From positions 1-10,470 of the forward strand of contig JAUWLO010000055.1 in assembly GCA_030613605.1 (NCBI GenBank): a stretch of 10,470 nucleotides of DNA. Direction: 5' to 3'. This document shows positions 1-6,610 of this stretch, piece after piece. Each line of letters starts with the position of its first letter. The stretch's first letter is position 1. The position numbers and the translations under genes were made by a program. The notes under the pieces were generated by a model, which was not told where the DNA came from, ran no database searches, and was given only the letters and a program-made list of their open reading frames with translations. The DNA comes from Gammaproteobacteria bacterium (GTDB lineage Bacteria > Pseudomonadota > Gammaproteobacteria > SZUA-152).

Positions 1-611
<611 letters not shown>

Positions 612-638
612 ATAACACCCAAGTAGTTTGTGTGTTAT
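612..638 (+). other. inverted repeat just after 23S, in the 23S-5S spacer
   Basis: ATAACAC (612-618) can pair with GTGTTAT (632-638) around a 13-nt loop, directly after the mature 23S end. It may be part of the precursor-rRNA processing structure. The upstream strand that normally pairs with the 23S 3' flank is outside the window, so this local hairpin is only one possible fold. The rest of the spacer (639-764) has no tRNA gene. It does hold a second small hairpin, CTATAGT (675-681) with ACTATAG (687-693). Confidence 0.5.
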
Positions 639-764
639 CGCTCTACATGAGCAATATATCCCTTAGTGTATGAACTATAGTTAGTTACTATAGGAAATAA
701 CTACAGCTAAACTTCCCGAATTGGATTTTCAGTTGAGCCAGGCTCGATTGAAGGTCAAAAAGTT

Positions 765-884
765 TTCCTGGCGGCCATAGCGAAGTGGCACCACCCGATC
801 CCATCCCGAACTCGGAAGTGAAACGCTTTAGCGCCGATGATAGTTTGGGGTCTCCCCATGCGAAAGTAGGACACTGCCAGGTTT
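765..884 (+). rRNA. rrf: 5S ribosomal RNA
   Basis: A complete 5S rRNA of about 120 nt. The terminal helix is CCTGGC (767-772) with GCCAGG (876-881). The conserved internal segments GATCCCATCCCGAACTC, GAAGTGAAACG and GGGGTCTCCCCATG are all present and align with E. coli 5S. The ends are set by analogy to the E. coli molecule, two bases before CCTGG and three after CCAGG. It is the last gene of the operon, with no distal tRNA before the terminator. Confidence 0.97.
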
Positions 885-894
885 TAATTACAAG

Positions 895-928
895 AAAATA
901 CCCGACCCTTGCGGCCGGGTATTTTTTT
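895..928 (+). terminator. intrinsic terminator of the rRNA operon
   Basis: An A-rich arm ending ATACCCG (898-904) pairs with CGGGTAT (916-922) around an 11-nt loop. The run of Ts at 922-928 follows, so the stem grows into an A/T part where the A-tract at 895-898 faces the T-tract. It lies 11 nt after 5S and fits the expected end of the rrn transcript. Confidence 0.93.
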
Positions 929-957
929 GCCTGAATATTGGTGGTGTTTTACTTTTG

Positions 958-1078
958 CATGGGGAGTTTGCGAAGCAAACGTACCCCATGTGACCGATCG
1001 GCAGGATAGCCGATCGGGTCGCACTTTAGTGCGCCCGAAGGGTGAGCGCCATGGATGGCGCGAGACAAAGTAGGGCGC
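958..1078. repeat. dense palindromic block downstream of rrn
   Basis: Several perfect or near-perfect inverted repeats are packed end to end. CATGGGG (958-964) faces CCCCATG (984-990) and encloses GTTTGC-GAA-GCAAAC. GACCGATCGGC (992-1002) faces GCCGATCGGGTC (1009-1020) with one bulged G. GCACT-TT-AGTGC lies at 1021-1032. GCGCCC (1031-1036) faces GGGCGC (1073-1078) and encloses GCGCCAT-GG-ATGGCGC at 1046-1061. No reading frame, transposase end or T-tract goes with it. It looks like a REP-like or RNA-structured intergenic element. Whether it is repeated elsewhere in the genome cannot be seen from this window. Confidence 0.7.
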
Positions 1079-1098
1079 TAATAAAAATACAGGTTTTC

Positions 1099-1129
1099 AC
1101 TGCTCCCGGCCGTCCTTGGCCTCCGCAGT
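1099..1129. repeat. nested hairpin with TCC-type apical loop
   Basis: ACTGC (1099-1103) pairs with GCAGT (1125-1129). Inside it, GGCC (1108-1111) pairs with GGCC (1118-1121), leaving an apex G-TCCT-T. The apex resembles those of the hairpins at 1173-1186, 1327-1340 and 1396-1407, so it may be a diverged member of the same family. Confidence 0.45.
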
Positions 1130-1164
1130 ATTCGTACATCCTCGGCAATTGCTCCATGCGTTGC

Positions 1165-1190
1165 TCTACCTCCTACATCCCTGTAGTCGT
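1165..1190 (+). repeat. 26-nt hairpin repeat, copy 1
   Basis: The unit starts TCTACCTC and contains the hairpin CTACA-TCCC-TGTAG (1173-1186), then TCGT. It matches the segment at 1319-1344 in 24 of 26 positions. The only two differences, A1175 and T1184, pair with each other in the stem and are C1329 and G1338 in copy 2, so pairing is kept. The unit lies 14 nt before the terminator at 1204-1241. Confidence 0.8.
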
Positions 1191-1203
1191 GTACATCAAT
1201 GCC

Positions 1204-1241
1204 GAAGCCCCGTAGCTCATTGAGTTGCGGGGCTTCTTTTT
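1204..1241 (+). terminator. second intrinsic terminator, no gene directly upstream
   Basis: GAAGCCCCG (1204-1212) pairs perfectly with CGGGGCTTC (1228-1236) around a 15-nt loop, followed directly by TTTTT (1237-1241). It is a textbook Rho-independent terminator for rightward transcription. The nearest annotated rightward gene is 5S, already ended by its own terminator at 895-928. It is therefore either a back-up rrn terminator or the end of an unannotated small RNA starting somewhere in 930-1200. Confidence 0.85.
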
Positions 1242-1318
1242 GGAGTGTGCAAAAATTTGGGCTGGCAGTGACTTTTTATTAGCAGGACATCGCTCTCGAT
1301 CACTGTTCCCGACGTGAT

Positions 1319-1344
1319 TCTACCTCCTCCATCCCTGGAGTCGT
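1319..1344 (+). repeat. 26-nt hairpin repeat, copy 2
   Basis: This is the second copy of the unit at 1165-1190. Its hairpin is CTCCA-TCCC-TGGAG (1327-1340), with the same flanks TCTACCTC and TCGT. The stem pair C1329-G1338 replaces A-T of copy 1. No T-tract follows, so it is not a terminator. Confidence 0.8.
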
Positions 1345-1395
1345 CGGTTATCCCTGGCTTGCCGTTCCTGTGAATCCATGCCCCCGCGGTATAAA

Positions 1396-1407
1396 TACAT
1401 CCCTGTA
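1396..1407. repeat. short TACA-TCCC-TGTA hairpin
   Basis: A third hairpin with the identical TCCC loop and the same CA/TG loop-closing pairs, but only a four-base-pair stem and none of the TCTACCTC flank. It sits in A/T-rich DNA about 185 bp before the CNB-rhodanese gene. It may be a degenerate family member or coincidence. Confidence 0.4.
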
Positions 1408-1591
1408 CAAAATTTTTATGGATTTTTGATTATATGGGACTTCATCTGGTGATATATTTACAGATTGGTGAGAATCCACATGCAGTGGGCTTCTTTTACA
1501 CGTAGAATTAACGATTTACACAAGAAACATACTTTGAAATGTTTGATTAGATTGTGAGTCTTACCCGAGTTGACCAGGTTACTGATTAAGC

Positions 1592-2662
1592 ATGCCCGAT
1601 TCCACCATTGATCCTAACGTACTAGCCACTTTGATACCTATCAAGGCGCTTAGCCCTGAGCATTGTCGCGAGTTGGCCAGTAAGTCTGAGCTCTGCACAT
1701 TCTCGAAAGGGGATGTGATTTTTAAGCAGGGGCAAAAAGTAGAAAAAATTATCTATCTTATATCCGGTGAAGTAGCCCTGATTATGGATGATGAACCCGT
1801 AAAACGCGTTCAGGGTGGTAGCAAGATCTCCAAACTGCCTCTGGAACAGGGCAAACGGTACATGCACACGGTTAAGGCATTAATGGATGTTGCCTGCGTA
1901 AAGGTGGATCCGATCGAGCTCGATAGTATGCTGGCCTGGGATAAATCAGGCAGTTCAGGTGGTGGCATTGACGTTCAGGAAATCGCCCACAGCGAGGAAG
2001 AGAGTGACGATGACTGGATGGGAAGGTTACTACAGGCCAAAATATTTCGCCGTATTCCACCAGCCAATATTCAGTCAATATTTATGCGGCTGGAAACGCA
2101 ACACTATACAGCTGGTGAGGTAGTGTTCAACCAGGGTGAAGAAGGCGAGCGTTTTTATATTATTCGCCAGGGGCAATGTCAGGTGACACGAAAAACACGT
2201 AAAAATCCTGATGGCATGGGTTTAGCTTCCCTGAATGCTGGTGATAACTTCGGCGAAGAGGCCTTAATTGCAGGTGGCAAAAGAAATGCAACTGTCGTAA
2301 TGAAAACGGCTGGCGTTCTGATGAGCCTGAAGAAAGAAGATTTTTTAGAGCTGCTTAATGCGCCGCTGCTTAAGTGGGTTACTTTTGATGATGCTCAATC
2401 ATTAGTCACCAATGGGGCAATGTGGATAGATGTGCGTTTACCTGCAGAGTTTAAGGAAAAACATATCAAGGGTAGTGTTAATATCCCTCTACCGCTGATG
2501 CGGGTAAAAATGGGGATGCTTGATCCCGACCACCAGTACCTGCTTTACTGCGATACTGGCCGACAAAGCTCCATTGCTACCTATTTGCTTTCCCAGGAAG
2601 GTTTTGAGTCTTTTGCTCTTCAGGGGTCTATGAAGGCCGTGCCAGAGGCTGAGCTGGAATAA
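1592..2662 (+). CDS. double cyclic-nucleotide-binding-fold protein with C-terminal rhodanese domain
   Basis: A 356-residue soluble protein with no signal peptide. Residues about 15-115 form a first CNB-like fold (GDVIFKQG, then YLISGEVAL), but there is no FGE-type phosphate-binding cassette, so it probably does not bind a nucleotide. An acidic linker (about 125-142, rich in E and D) follows. Residues about 146-255 form a second CNB fold with a near-canonical cassette, GDNFGEEAL then RNATV (217-235), so cAMP or cGMP binding is plausible. Residues about 258-350 are a rhodanese domain with the catalytic-type cysteine C320 in the loop CDTGRQS, suggesting sulfur transfer or phosphatase-like chemistry. 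There is no DNA-binding HTH, so it is not a Crp/Fnr regulator. The ATG lacks a clear Shine-Dalgarno sequence. The substrate and partners are unknown. Confidence 0.85.
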   Translation: MPDSTIDPNVLATLIPIKALSPEHCRELASKSELCTFSKGDVIFKQGQKVEKIIYLISGEVALIMDDEPVKRVQGGSKISKLPLEQGKRYMHTVKALMDVACVKVDPIELDSMLAWDKSGSSGGGIDVQEIAHSEEESDDDWMGRLLQAKIFRRIPPANIQSIFMRLETQHYTAGEVVFNQGEEGERFYIIRQGQCQVTRKTRKNPDGMGLASLNAGDNFGEEALIAGGKRNATVVMKTAGVLMSLKKEDFLELLNAPLLKWVTFDDAQSLVTNGAMWIDVRLPAEFKEKHIKGSVNIPLPLMRVKMGMLDPDHQYLLYCDTGRQSSIATYLLSQEGFESFALQGSMKAVPEAELE

Positions 2663-2719
2663 CTAGCCCATCTTTCCACATTATTTGTCTGTAAACTTAT
2701 TCTGTTTATTTTCCTTTGT

Positions 2720-3739
2720 ATGTTAAAGCCTGAAATGAATTCTGTGTCAACAATGATGAAAATTCTGGCTGATGGCCAGTTTCATTCTGGTACCGAACTG
2801 GGGCAAACGCTAGGTTGTACACGTTCTGCTATCTGGAAGGTGATTGATTCGTTACGGGCCTCAGGAATTGAAATATATTCGGTGCGTGGCAAAGGTTATC
2901 GGTTATCGAGTCAAATCGAGCTTCTGGATTCCGATAAAATTTACTCGCATCTGGACTCAATAGCGAAACAACACCTGCAAAAAATTGAAATTCATTTTGA
3001 ATTACCTTCAACAAATACTCATTTGCTGGAAACTGTCGGCATTAGTGGATCCAACGGTGTTGTGTGCTTGGCGGAACAACAAACAACTGGGAGAGGTAGG
3101 CGAGGGCGAACATGGGTATCACCATTTGGTGGTAACCTTTACCTTTCGTTATTGTGGCGGTTTGCGGGTGGGGCAGTTCAATTAGCCGGGTTGAGTTTGG
3201 CCATGGCAATAGCCATCACGCGAGCGTTGCATGAACTTGGGCTCGATTCTGTTGCGGTAAAGTGGCCCAATGATATTTTGGTCTCAAATCAAAAATTATC
3301 GGGTATTTTGTTGGAGCTGGCAGGAGAGGCTTCAGGACCTTGCTCTGTGGTGATTGGGGTTGGACTTAATGTACAGGCTTCCAACACAGAAATGTCAGCT
3401 GTTGATCAGCCCTGGATTGGCCTTGAGTCTGGATTAGGGAGGCGTGTGAGCCGCAATGAGCTGGCAGGCAGGATAATTAATCACCTGCTGGCTGCTATTC
3501 AGGAGTTTGAGCTAGATGGCCTCACCCCTTTTCTCGAGGAATGGAAGGCCCATGATTGCTATGCAGGGAAGGAGGTTATGTTGCATTTGCCTGAGGGAGA
3601 TATTCGGGGGGTCGTCAGGGGAGTGGATAATACAGGCGCTTTGTTGCTTGCGCAGGCAGGTGAAGTCCGACGTTTTCATAGCGGGGAGATTAGTATGCGG
3701 CCAGTTGTTGGCCCGGATTCCCCGAGAGTGGATTTATAG
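2720..3739 (+). CDS. birA: bifunctional biotin-[acetyl-CoA-carboxylase] ligase / biotin operon repressor BirA
   Basis: BirA activates biotin to biotinoyl-AMP and attaches it to the biotin carrier protein of acetyl-CoA carboxylase. Forms with an N-terminal HTH also repress biotin synthesis genes. Here a winged-helix HTH spans about residues 12-65 (FHSGTELGQTLGCTRSAIWK, then VRGKGYRL). The ligase core has the biotinoyl-AMP loop GRGRRGRTW at 124-132 and the KWPND motif at 181-185, followed by KLSGILLEL. A small SH3-like C-terminal domain covers about 283-335. At 339 residues it is slightly longer than E. coli BirA (321). The start is uncertain: ATG at 2720 has no clear ribosome binding site, and ATGs at 2735 and 2753 are in the same frame. 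It is two bases upstream of coaX, as in many pseudomonad-like genomes. No bio gene or operator is visible in the window. Confidence 0.96.
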   Translation: MLKPEMNSVSTMMKILADGQFHSGTELGQTLGCTRSAIWKVIDSLRASGIEIYSVRGKGYRLSSQIELLDSDKIYSHLDSIAKQHLQKIEIHFELPSTNTHLLETVGISGSNGVVCLAEQQTTGRGRRGRTWVSPFGGNLYLSLLWRFAGGAVQLAGLSLAMAIAITRALHELGLDSVAVKWPNDILVSNQKLSGILLELAGEASGPCSVVIGVGLNVQASNTEMSAVDQPWIGLESGLGRRVSRNELAGRIINHLLAAIQEFELDGLTPFLEEWKAHDCYAGKEVMLHLPEGDIRGVVRGVDNTGALLLAQAGEVRRFHSGEISMRPVVGPDSPRVDL

Positions 3740-3741
3740 TC

Positions 3742-4581
3742 ATGACAACCGCTACTACAACATTGTTGATTGACGCAGGTAATAGCAGTCTAAAATGGGC
3801 TTTATGCCACAGTGGCCAGCTAGAGGCGGGGGAACCTGTGGTGTATCAGTGGTCTTCACTGGATCAACAGTTAACGGCAGCCTGGCAATCATTCGCGAAC
3901 AGAAAGCCAGGGCTTACAAAAATTATTCTGGCAAATGTTGCCGGTCAGCGGGTACTTGATTCTGTGGGACGTTGGCGAGACACGGCTTTGGCGGTTAAGG
4001 AAACCGGTGAGGTGACGATAGAAATTGTTACCGCCCAGGCAAATGCCCATGGGGTTATAAACGCTTATCGACAGCCAGAAACCCTTGGTGCAGACCGATG
4101 GGCGGCATTGGTGGCAGCTCGTCATCATGTGGAGGGAGCTGCCTGTATTGTTGATTGTGGCACGGCTCTTACGATAGATATTCTTATGGCAGATGGTAAA
4201 CACGCTGGTGGGATAATTGCGCCTGGATGGGAGATGATGGAAAGCAGCCTGGTGACCAATGCTAAAGACATCACCTCAGGCGAAAGTGAGGTTCCCGATT
4301 TATTGGGACAGACTACCCAGCAGGGGGTGCAGGCAGGGATCTCTGCGGCTTGTGCTGGCGCGGTAGAATATATTGTGCAACGCTTCCAAAATGAAAAGAG
4401 CAAAAAGTTGACCTGCATCGTCACAGGTGGTGCTGCGCCGTTGTTGTTACCCAAGCTGTTATATCCAGATTCCACTGGTATTTTTCAACATGAACCAGAC
4501 TGGGTGTTGAAAGGGCTGGCAGTGTTGTCGGGTAACCCAGTGGGTGAGACTTTGGCTAATACTGCCGGTGATTTGTTATGA
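3742..4581 (+). CDS. coaX: type III pantothenate kinase CoaX
   Basis: Phosphorylates pantothenate with ATP, the first step of coenzyme A synthesis. It belongs to the ASKHA fold family, which is not feedback-inhibited by CoA and needs a monovalent cation (family knowledge). Seen here: the N-terminal phosphate loop DAGNSSLK (11-18), the LGADRW motif (115-120) with the expected catalytic aspartate D118, DCGTALT (138-144), AGGIIAPG (155-162), and the adenosine-side TGG (228-230). At 279 residues it is somewhat longer than the usual ~250. The ATG lies two bases after the birA stop, and the stop overlaps the next ATG in an ATGA, so the three genes very likely share one transcript. This enzyme probably stands in for the type I kinase CoaA, but that needs the whole genome. 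Confidence 0.96.
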   Translation: MTTATTTLLIDAGNSSLKWALCHSGQLEAGEPVVYQWSSLDQQLTAAWQSFANRKPGLTKIILANVAGQRVLDSVGRWRDTALAVKETGEVTIEIVTAQANAHGVINAYRQPETLGADRWAALVAARHHVEGAACIVDCGTALTIDILMADGKHAGGIIAPGWEMMESSLVTNAKDITSGESEVPDLLGQTTQQGVQAGISAACAGAVEYIVQRFQNEKSKKLTCIVTGGAAPLLLPKLLYPDSTGIFQHEPDWVLKGLAVLSGNPVGETLANTAGDLL

Positions 4582-5387
4582 GAATTATTTTTTTGTTCTT
4601 TCTGCTGGCTAATGCGGGGTATTTCTATACGCAGTCAGACTGGTTCAATGATCAACTAGCCCCGGTTATTCTCAAGCAGCAGAATTTGCCTGAAGGGGTA
4701 GAGCGTCTAAGTTTATTGCGGGAGAGAGGCCTCGGTACTTTGTCCGAAAAAGCCAACGGGAAGGCAGCAGAGCCCACAACAACGTCTAAGATTTCAAAAA
4801 AGGCCGAAGAACCAACACCTGCTCCACCCAAAGAAGCGGTTAAAAAACCTGTCGCGCAAAAAGTTGCCAAGGTCGACACCACATCCAGGCCAGCGAAACC
4901 TGAACCTGTTAAATCGGCGAAACCAGCCTGTTTTACTCTGGGCCCCTTTAGGAAGACATCGACTGCAAAACATGCGGATGAGGCGATCAGTATCCTGGGA
5001 ATTGCTGTGAAACAAAGACAGGTTTCACAAAGAAGGCCCAGGGGCTACTGGATATATTTGCCTGCCTTTAAAACCTACGAAGCTGCACGTAAACAGGTTA
5101 ACGCGTTACAAAGGAAAGGGTTGAAGGATTTGTTTATCATGGGCAAAGGGCAACATAAGAATGCCGTTTCTCTGGGTTTGTTCAAGCGCGAGGGAGCTGC
5201 AGATGAGCGCTTTCATTTGATTAAAAAGATGGGTTTAAGTGTGAAAAAAGAGACGCAGTATCGAGTGAGAAAGCTGATCTGGCTGGATATGACAGTTCCG
5301 GGAAATAAGACCTCGACGGTAGCTTCTCTTACTGAGGTGGCTGACAAATACTCCAGGACGAGTTTATCCCAACGCAAGTGCGAATGA
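4578..5387 (+). CDS. membrane-anchored SPOR-domain protein
   Basis: SPOR domains bind peptidoglycan stripped of stem peptides, usually at the division septum. The 269-residue protein starts with one hydrophobic segment (about 3-17) lacking an evident cleavage site, so it is probably a single-pass inner-membrane anchor. A Lys/Pro/Ala-rich periplasmic linker (about 57-116) follows. The SPOR core is about 157-222, with YWIYLPAF, a central helix containing KQVNALQRKG, and SLGLFKREGAADE. Just before it, CFTLGPF at 118-124 followed by an Ala-containing helix looks like the second half of another SPOR unit. Translation is coupled to coaX through ATGA, with GGTGA at 4567-4571 as the ribosome binding site. 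A SPOR-type gene is commonly found after coaX in pseudomonads. The basic C-terminal tail (about 225-269) is unassigned. Confidence 0.83.
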   Translation: MRIIFLFFLLANAGYFYTQSDWFNDQLAPVILKQQNLPEGVERLSLLRERGLGTLSEKANGKAAEPTTTSKISKKAEEPTPAPPKEAVKKPVAQKVAKVDTTSRPAKPEPVKSAKPACFTLGPFRKTSTAKHADEAISILGIAVKQRQVSQRRPRGYWIYLPAFKTYEAARKQVNALQRKGLKDLFIMGKGQHKNAVSLGLFKREGAADERFHLIKKMGLSVKKETQYRVRKLIWLDMTVPGNKTSTVASLTEVADKYSRTSLSQRKCE

Positions 5388-5388
5388 A

Positions 5389-5417
5389 TTGCACTCGTCG
5401 GTGTCAATGCCTACAAT
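5389..5417 (+). promoter_or_regulatory. sigma70 promoter of tRNA-Thr with GC-rich discriminator
   Basis: TTGCAC (5389-5394) and TACAAT (5412-5417) are separated by exactly 17 nt. The -10 is followed by AGCGCCCC, the GC-rich discriminator typical of stringently controlled stable-RNA promoters. Transcription would start near 5424, about 27 nt before the tRNA. The -35 begins just after the stop codon of the SPOR gene. Confidence 0.82.
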
Positions 5418-5451
5418 AGCGCCCCTGATTCATCAGGTTGAAAGAGTATTA

Positions 5452-5527
5452 GCCGACGTAGCACAATTGGTAGTGCAACGCACTTGTAATGCGTAGGTTC
5501 GCGGTTCGAGTCCGTGCGTCGGCACCA
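5452..5527 (+). tRNA. tRNA-Thr, anticodon TGT, CCA encoded
   Basis: The cloverleaf is complete at 76 nt. The acceptor stem is GCCGACG (5452-5458) with CGTCGGC (5517-5523). The D stem is GCAC with GTGC. The anticodon stem ACGCA/TGCGT closes the loop CTTGTAA, with the anticodon TGT at 5485-5487. The T loop is TTCGAGT, the discriminator base A5524, and the encoded CCA is at 5525-5527. The anticodon reads ACA and, depending on wobble modification, other ACN threonine codons. In pseudomonads this tRNA usually sits in a Tyr-Gly-Thr-tuf cluster. Here it stands alone, with a Sel1-type gene directly after it. Confidence 0.97.
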
Positions 5528-5547
5528 ATTTCTATCCAAAGAATGCC

Positions 5548-6036
5548 ATGTTCAAAAAAAGAAACAGCGTATTGAGTATGATCGTCATGTGGCTAATGTG
5601 TGCCAGTGGTTCTGTGGTGGCGGATATTAAAGGTGGTCAGGCCGCTATTCTAAAAGGTGATTTCGCCAAAGCGTTTATAGAATTTAAGGAAGATGCGGAT
5701 AAGGGTATTCCTCATGCCCAGGCTGCTGTAGGTGTCATGTTGCACCTTGGGCAGGGCGTGAAACGCGACCTCAAAAAAGCACTATCCTGGTATCGCAAAG
5801 CAGGAAGTCACGGTTATGAAGCTGGACTGGCTAATGTGGGCATTATGTACTACAAGGGTGCCGGTATTCGGAATGACGATGTTCAGGCCTATGCCTGGCT
5901 GGATGTGGCCAGCTATATTCGAGGTGGTAGGGAGCATAACGCCAAAGCAAGGGTGGCCAGCTTTCTGTCGCCACAGCAGTTAAAAGAAGCCAGGAAACTT
6001 GCCCAGGAATATCGTCGAAAATACGCCAGGAAATAA
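5548..6036 (+). CDS. exported Sel1-repeat protein
   Basis: A 162-residue protein with a likely cleaved signal peptide: basic start MFKKR, a hydrophobic core, and a probable cut after SGSVVA at residue 25. The mature part is made of Sel1-like helix-turn-helix repeats. The clearest span about 53-89 (AQAAVGVMLHLGQGV, then ALSWYRKAG) and 90-122 (ANVGIMYYKGAGI, then AYAWLDVAS), with a partial unit near 32-52 and a basic helical tail. Sel1 repeats are protein-protein interaction scaffolds; the partner cannot be told. The ATG begins 20 nt after the tRNA-Thr CCA with no terminator or clear promoter between, so the gene is probably read from the tRNA promoter and its mRNA released by tRNA 3' processing. 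The ribosome binding site is weak (AAAGAA). Confidence 0.86.
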   Translation: MFKKRNSVLSMIVMWLMCASGSVVADIKGGQAAILKGDFAKAFIEFKEDADKGIPHAQAAVGVMLHLGQGVKRDLKKALSWYRKAGSHGYEAGLANVGIMYYKGAGIRNDDVQAYAWLDVASYIRGGREHNAKARVASFLSPQQLKEARKLAQEYRRKYARK

Positions 6037-6226
6037 TCGGCCCGTATCCATATGGCCCATTCTCCCTGACCAGGATGGCATATTAAGCTGGCGTTATGTA
6101 AAAAACTGTTCTTCGGCTTATTAGCGTCAGATTGCAGAAATTTTCACACTTTCCCACTGGGCTGGCGTTTGTTGTTAAAGCTGGTAGGATCAAATCCCCC
6201 TTTAATTCCAAATTGGGTAGAGTGCG

Positions 6227-6610
6227 ATGAACAAGGAAGAAGTGAGTCGGCTGGCAGAAAAACGGGGAGATTTCCGTCATACCCTGGCCCTGGAAACGGA
6301 AGTCCATTTTCACGAGCAAAACATTGCCGGAATGTTTCGTTGCAGAACCAAAAATATTGGCCTGAAGGGTGCGTGTCTGCCTTCTAATGCAACGCCAATT
6401 AACCCCAATATGGATGTTGAGCTTGTTTTTGTGGCTTATTCCAGGGCCACTCCAAAACGATATCGGTTGAAGGCCCAGGTGGTTCATTCCACCAATAGCG
6501 GTACGGGGCTGGCATTTCCAAAACTAAATAGTGATCAACTGCGGGATTTTCGTCGATTTCTTTTCCGGGCAAAAGTGGCAGCACGACACGGAGTTGTTCG
6601 GGCTATCTAG
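6227..6610 (+). CDS. PilZ-domain protein, probable c-di-GMP receptor
   Basis: A 127-residue single-domain cytoplasmic protein. PilZ domains bind cyclic di-GMP through an RxxxR motif and a (D/N)xSxxG motif. The first is present as RGDFR (R13 and R17). The second appears as NIGLKG (43-48), with glycine where serine is usual. The rest fits the PilZ barrel: KAQVVHSTNSGTGLAF (82-97) and a C-terminal helix QLRDFRRFLFR. Effectors of this kind control motility, alginate or other surface functions, but the target here is unknown. A gap of 190 bp separates it from the Sel1 gene, and an imperfect hairpin at 6050-6083 lies in that gap. The ribosome binding site is weak (TAGAG, 6219-6223). Confidence 0.85.
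   Translation: MNKEEVSRLAEKRGDFRHTLALETEVHFHEQNIAGMFRCRTKNIGLKGACLPSNATPINPNMDVELVFVAYSRATPKRYRLKAQVVHSTNSGTGLAFPKLNSDQLRDFRRFLFRAKVAARHGVVRAI

Larger units (their letters stand above)
930..1591. other. gene-free interval between rrn and the CNB-rhodanese gene
   Basis: About 660 bp with no convincing coding sequence. The left two thirds carry the palindromic block, the hairpin repeats and the orphan terminator, annotated separately. The right third (1408-1591) is A/T-rich and should hold the promoter of the downstream gene. I see only weak -10/-35 pairs there, such as TTGATT (1426-1431) with TGATAT (1450-1455) at 18 nt. A 23-codon frame at 1434-1505 has no ribosome binding site and I do not call it. 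Confidence 0.6.

Noticed and set aside
958..1078. Insertion sequence or MITE with terminal inverted repeats
   Set aside because: The palindromes are nested or tandem, not terminal to a common core, no target-site duplication is evident and no transposase is present.
958..1407. CRISPR array in the repeat-rich stretch
   Set aside because: The repeats are short hairpins at irregular spacing, with no regular 30-odd-base spacers and no cas genes nearby.
1426..1455. Possible promoter TTGATT-N18-TGATAT for the CNB-rhodanese gene
   Set aside because: Both boxes are weak, and A/T-rich DNA gives several equally good alternatives.
1434..1505. 23-codon open frame starting ATG GGA CTT in the A/T-rich part upstream of the CNB-rhodanese gene
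   Set aside because: No ribosome binding site, no recognisable peptide feature, and such short frames are expected by chance.
6050..6083. Imperfect hairpin ATATG/CATAT after the Sel1 gene, considered as a terminator
   Set aside because: The stem has bulges and no T-tract follows in either direction.
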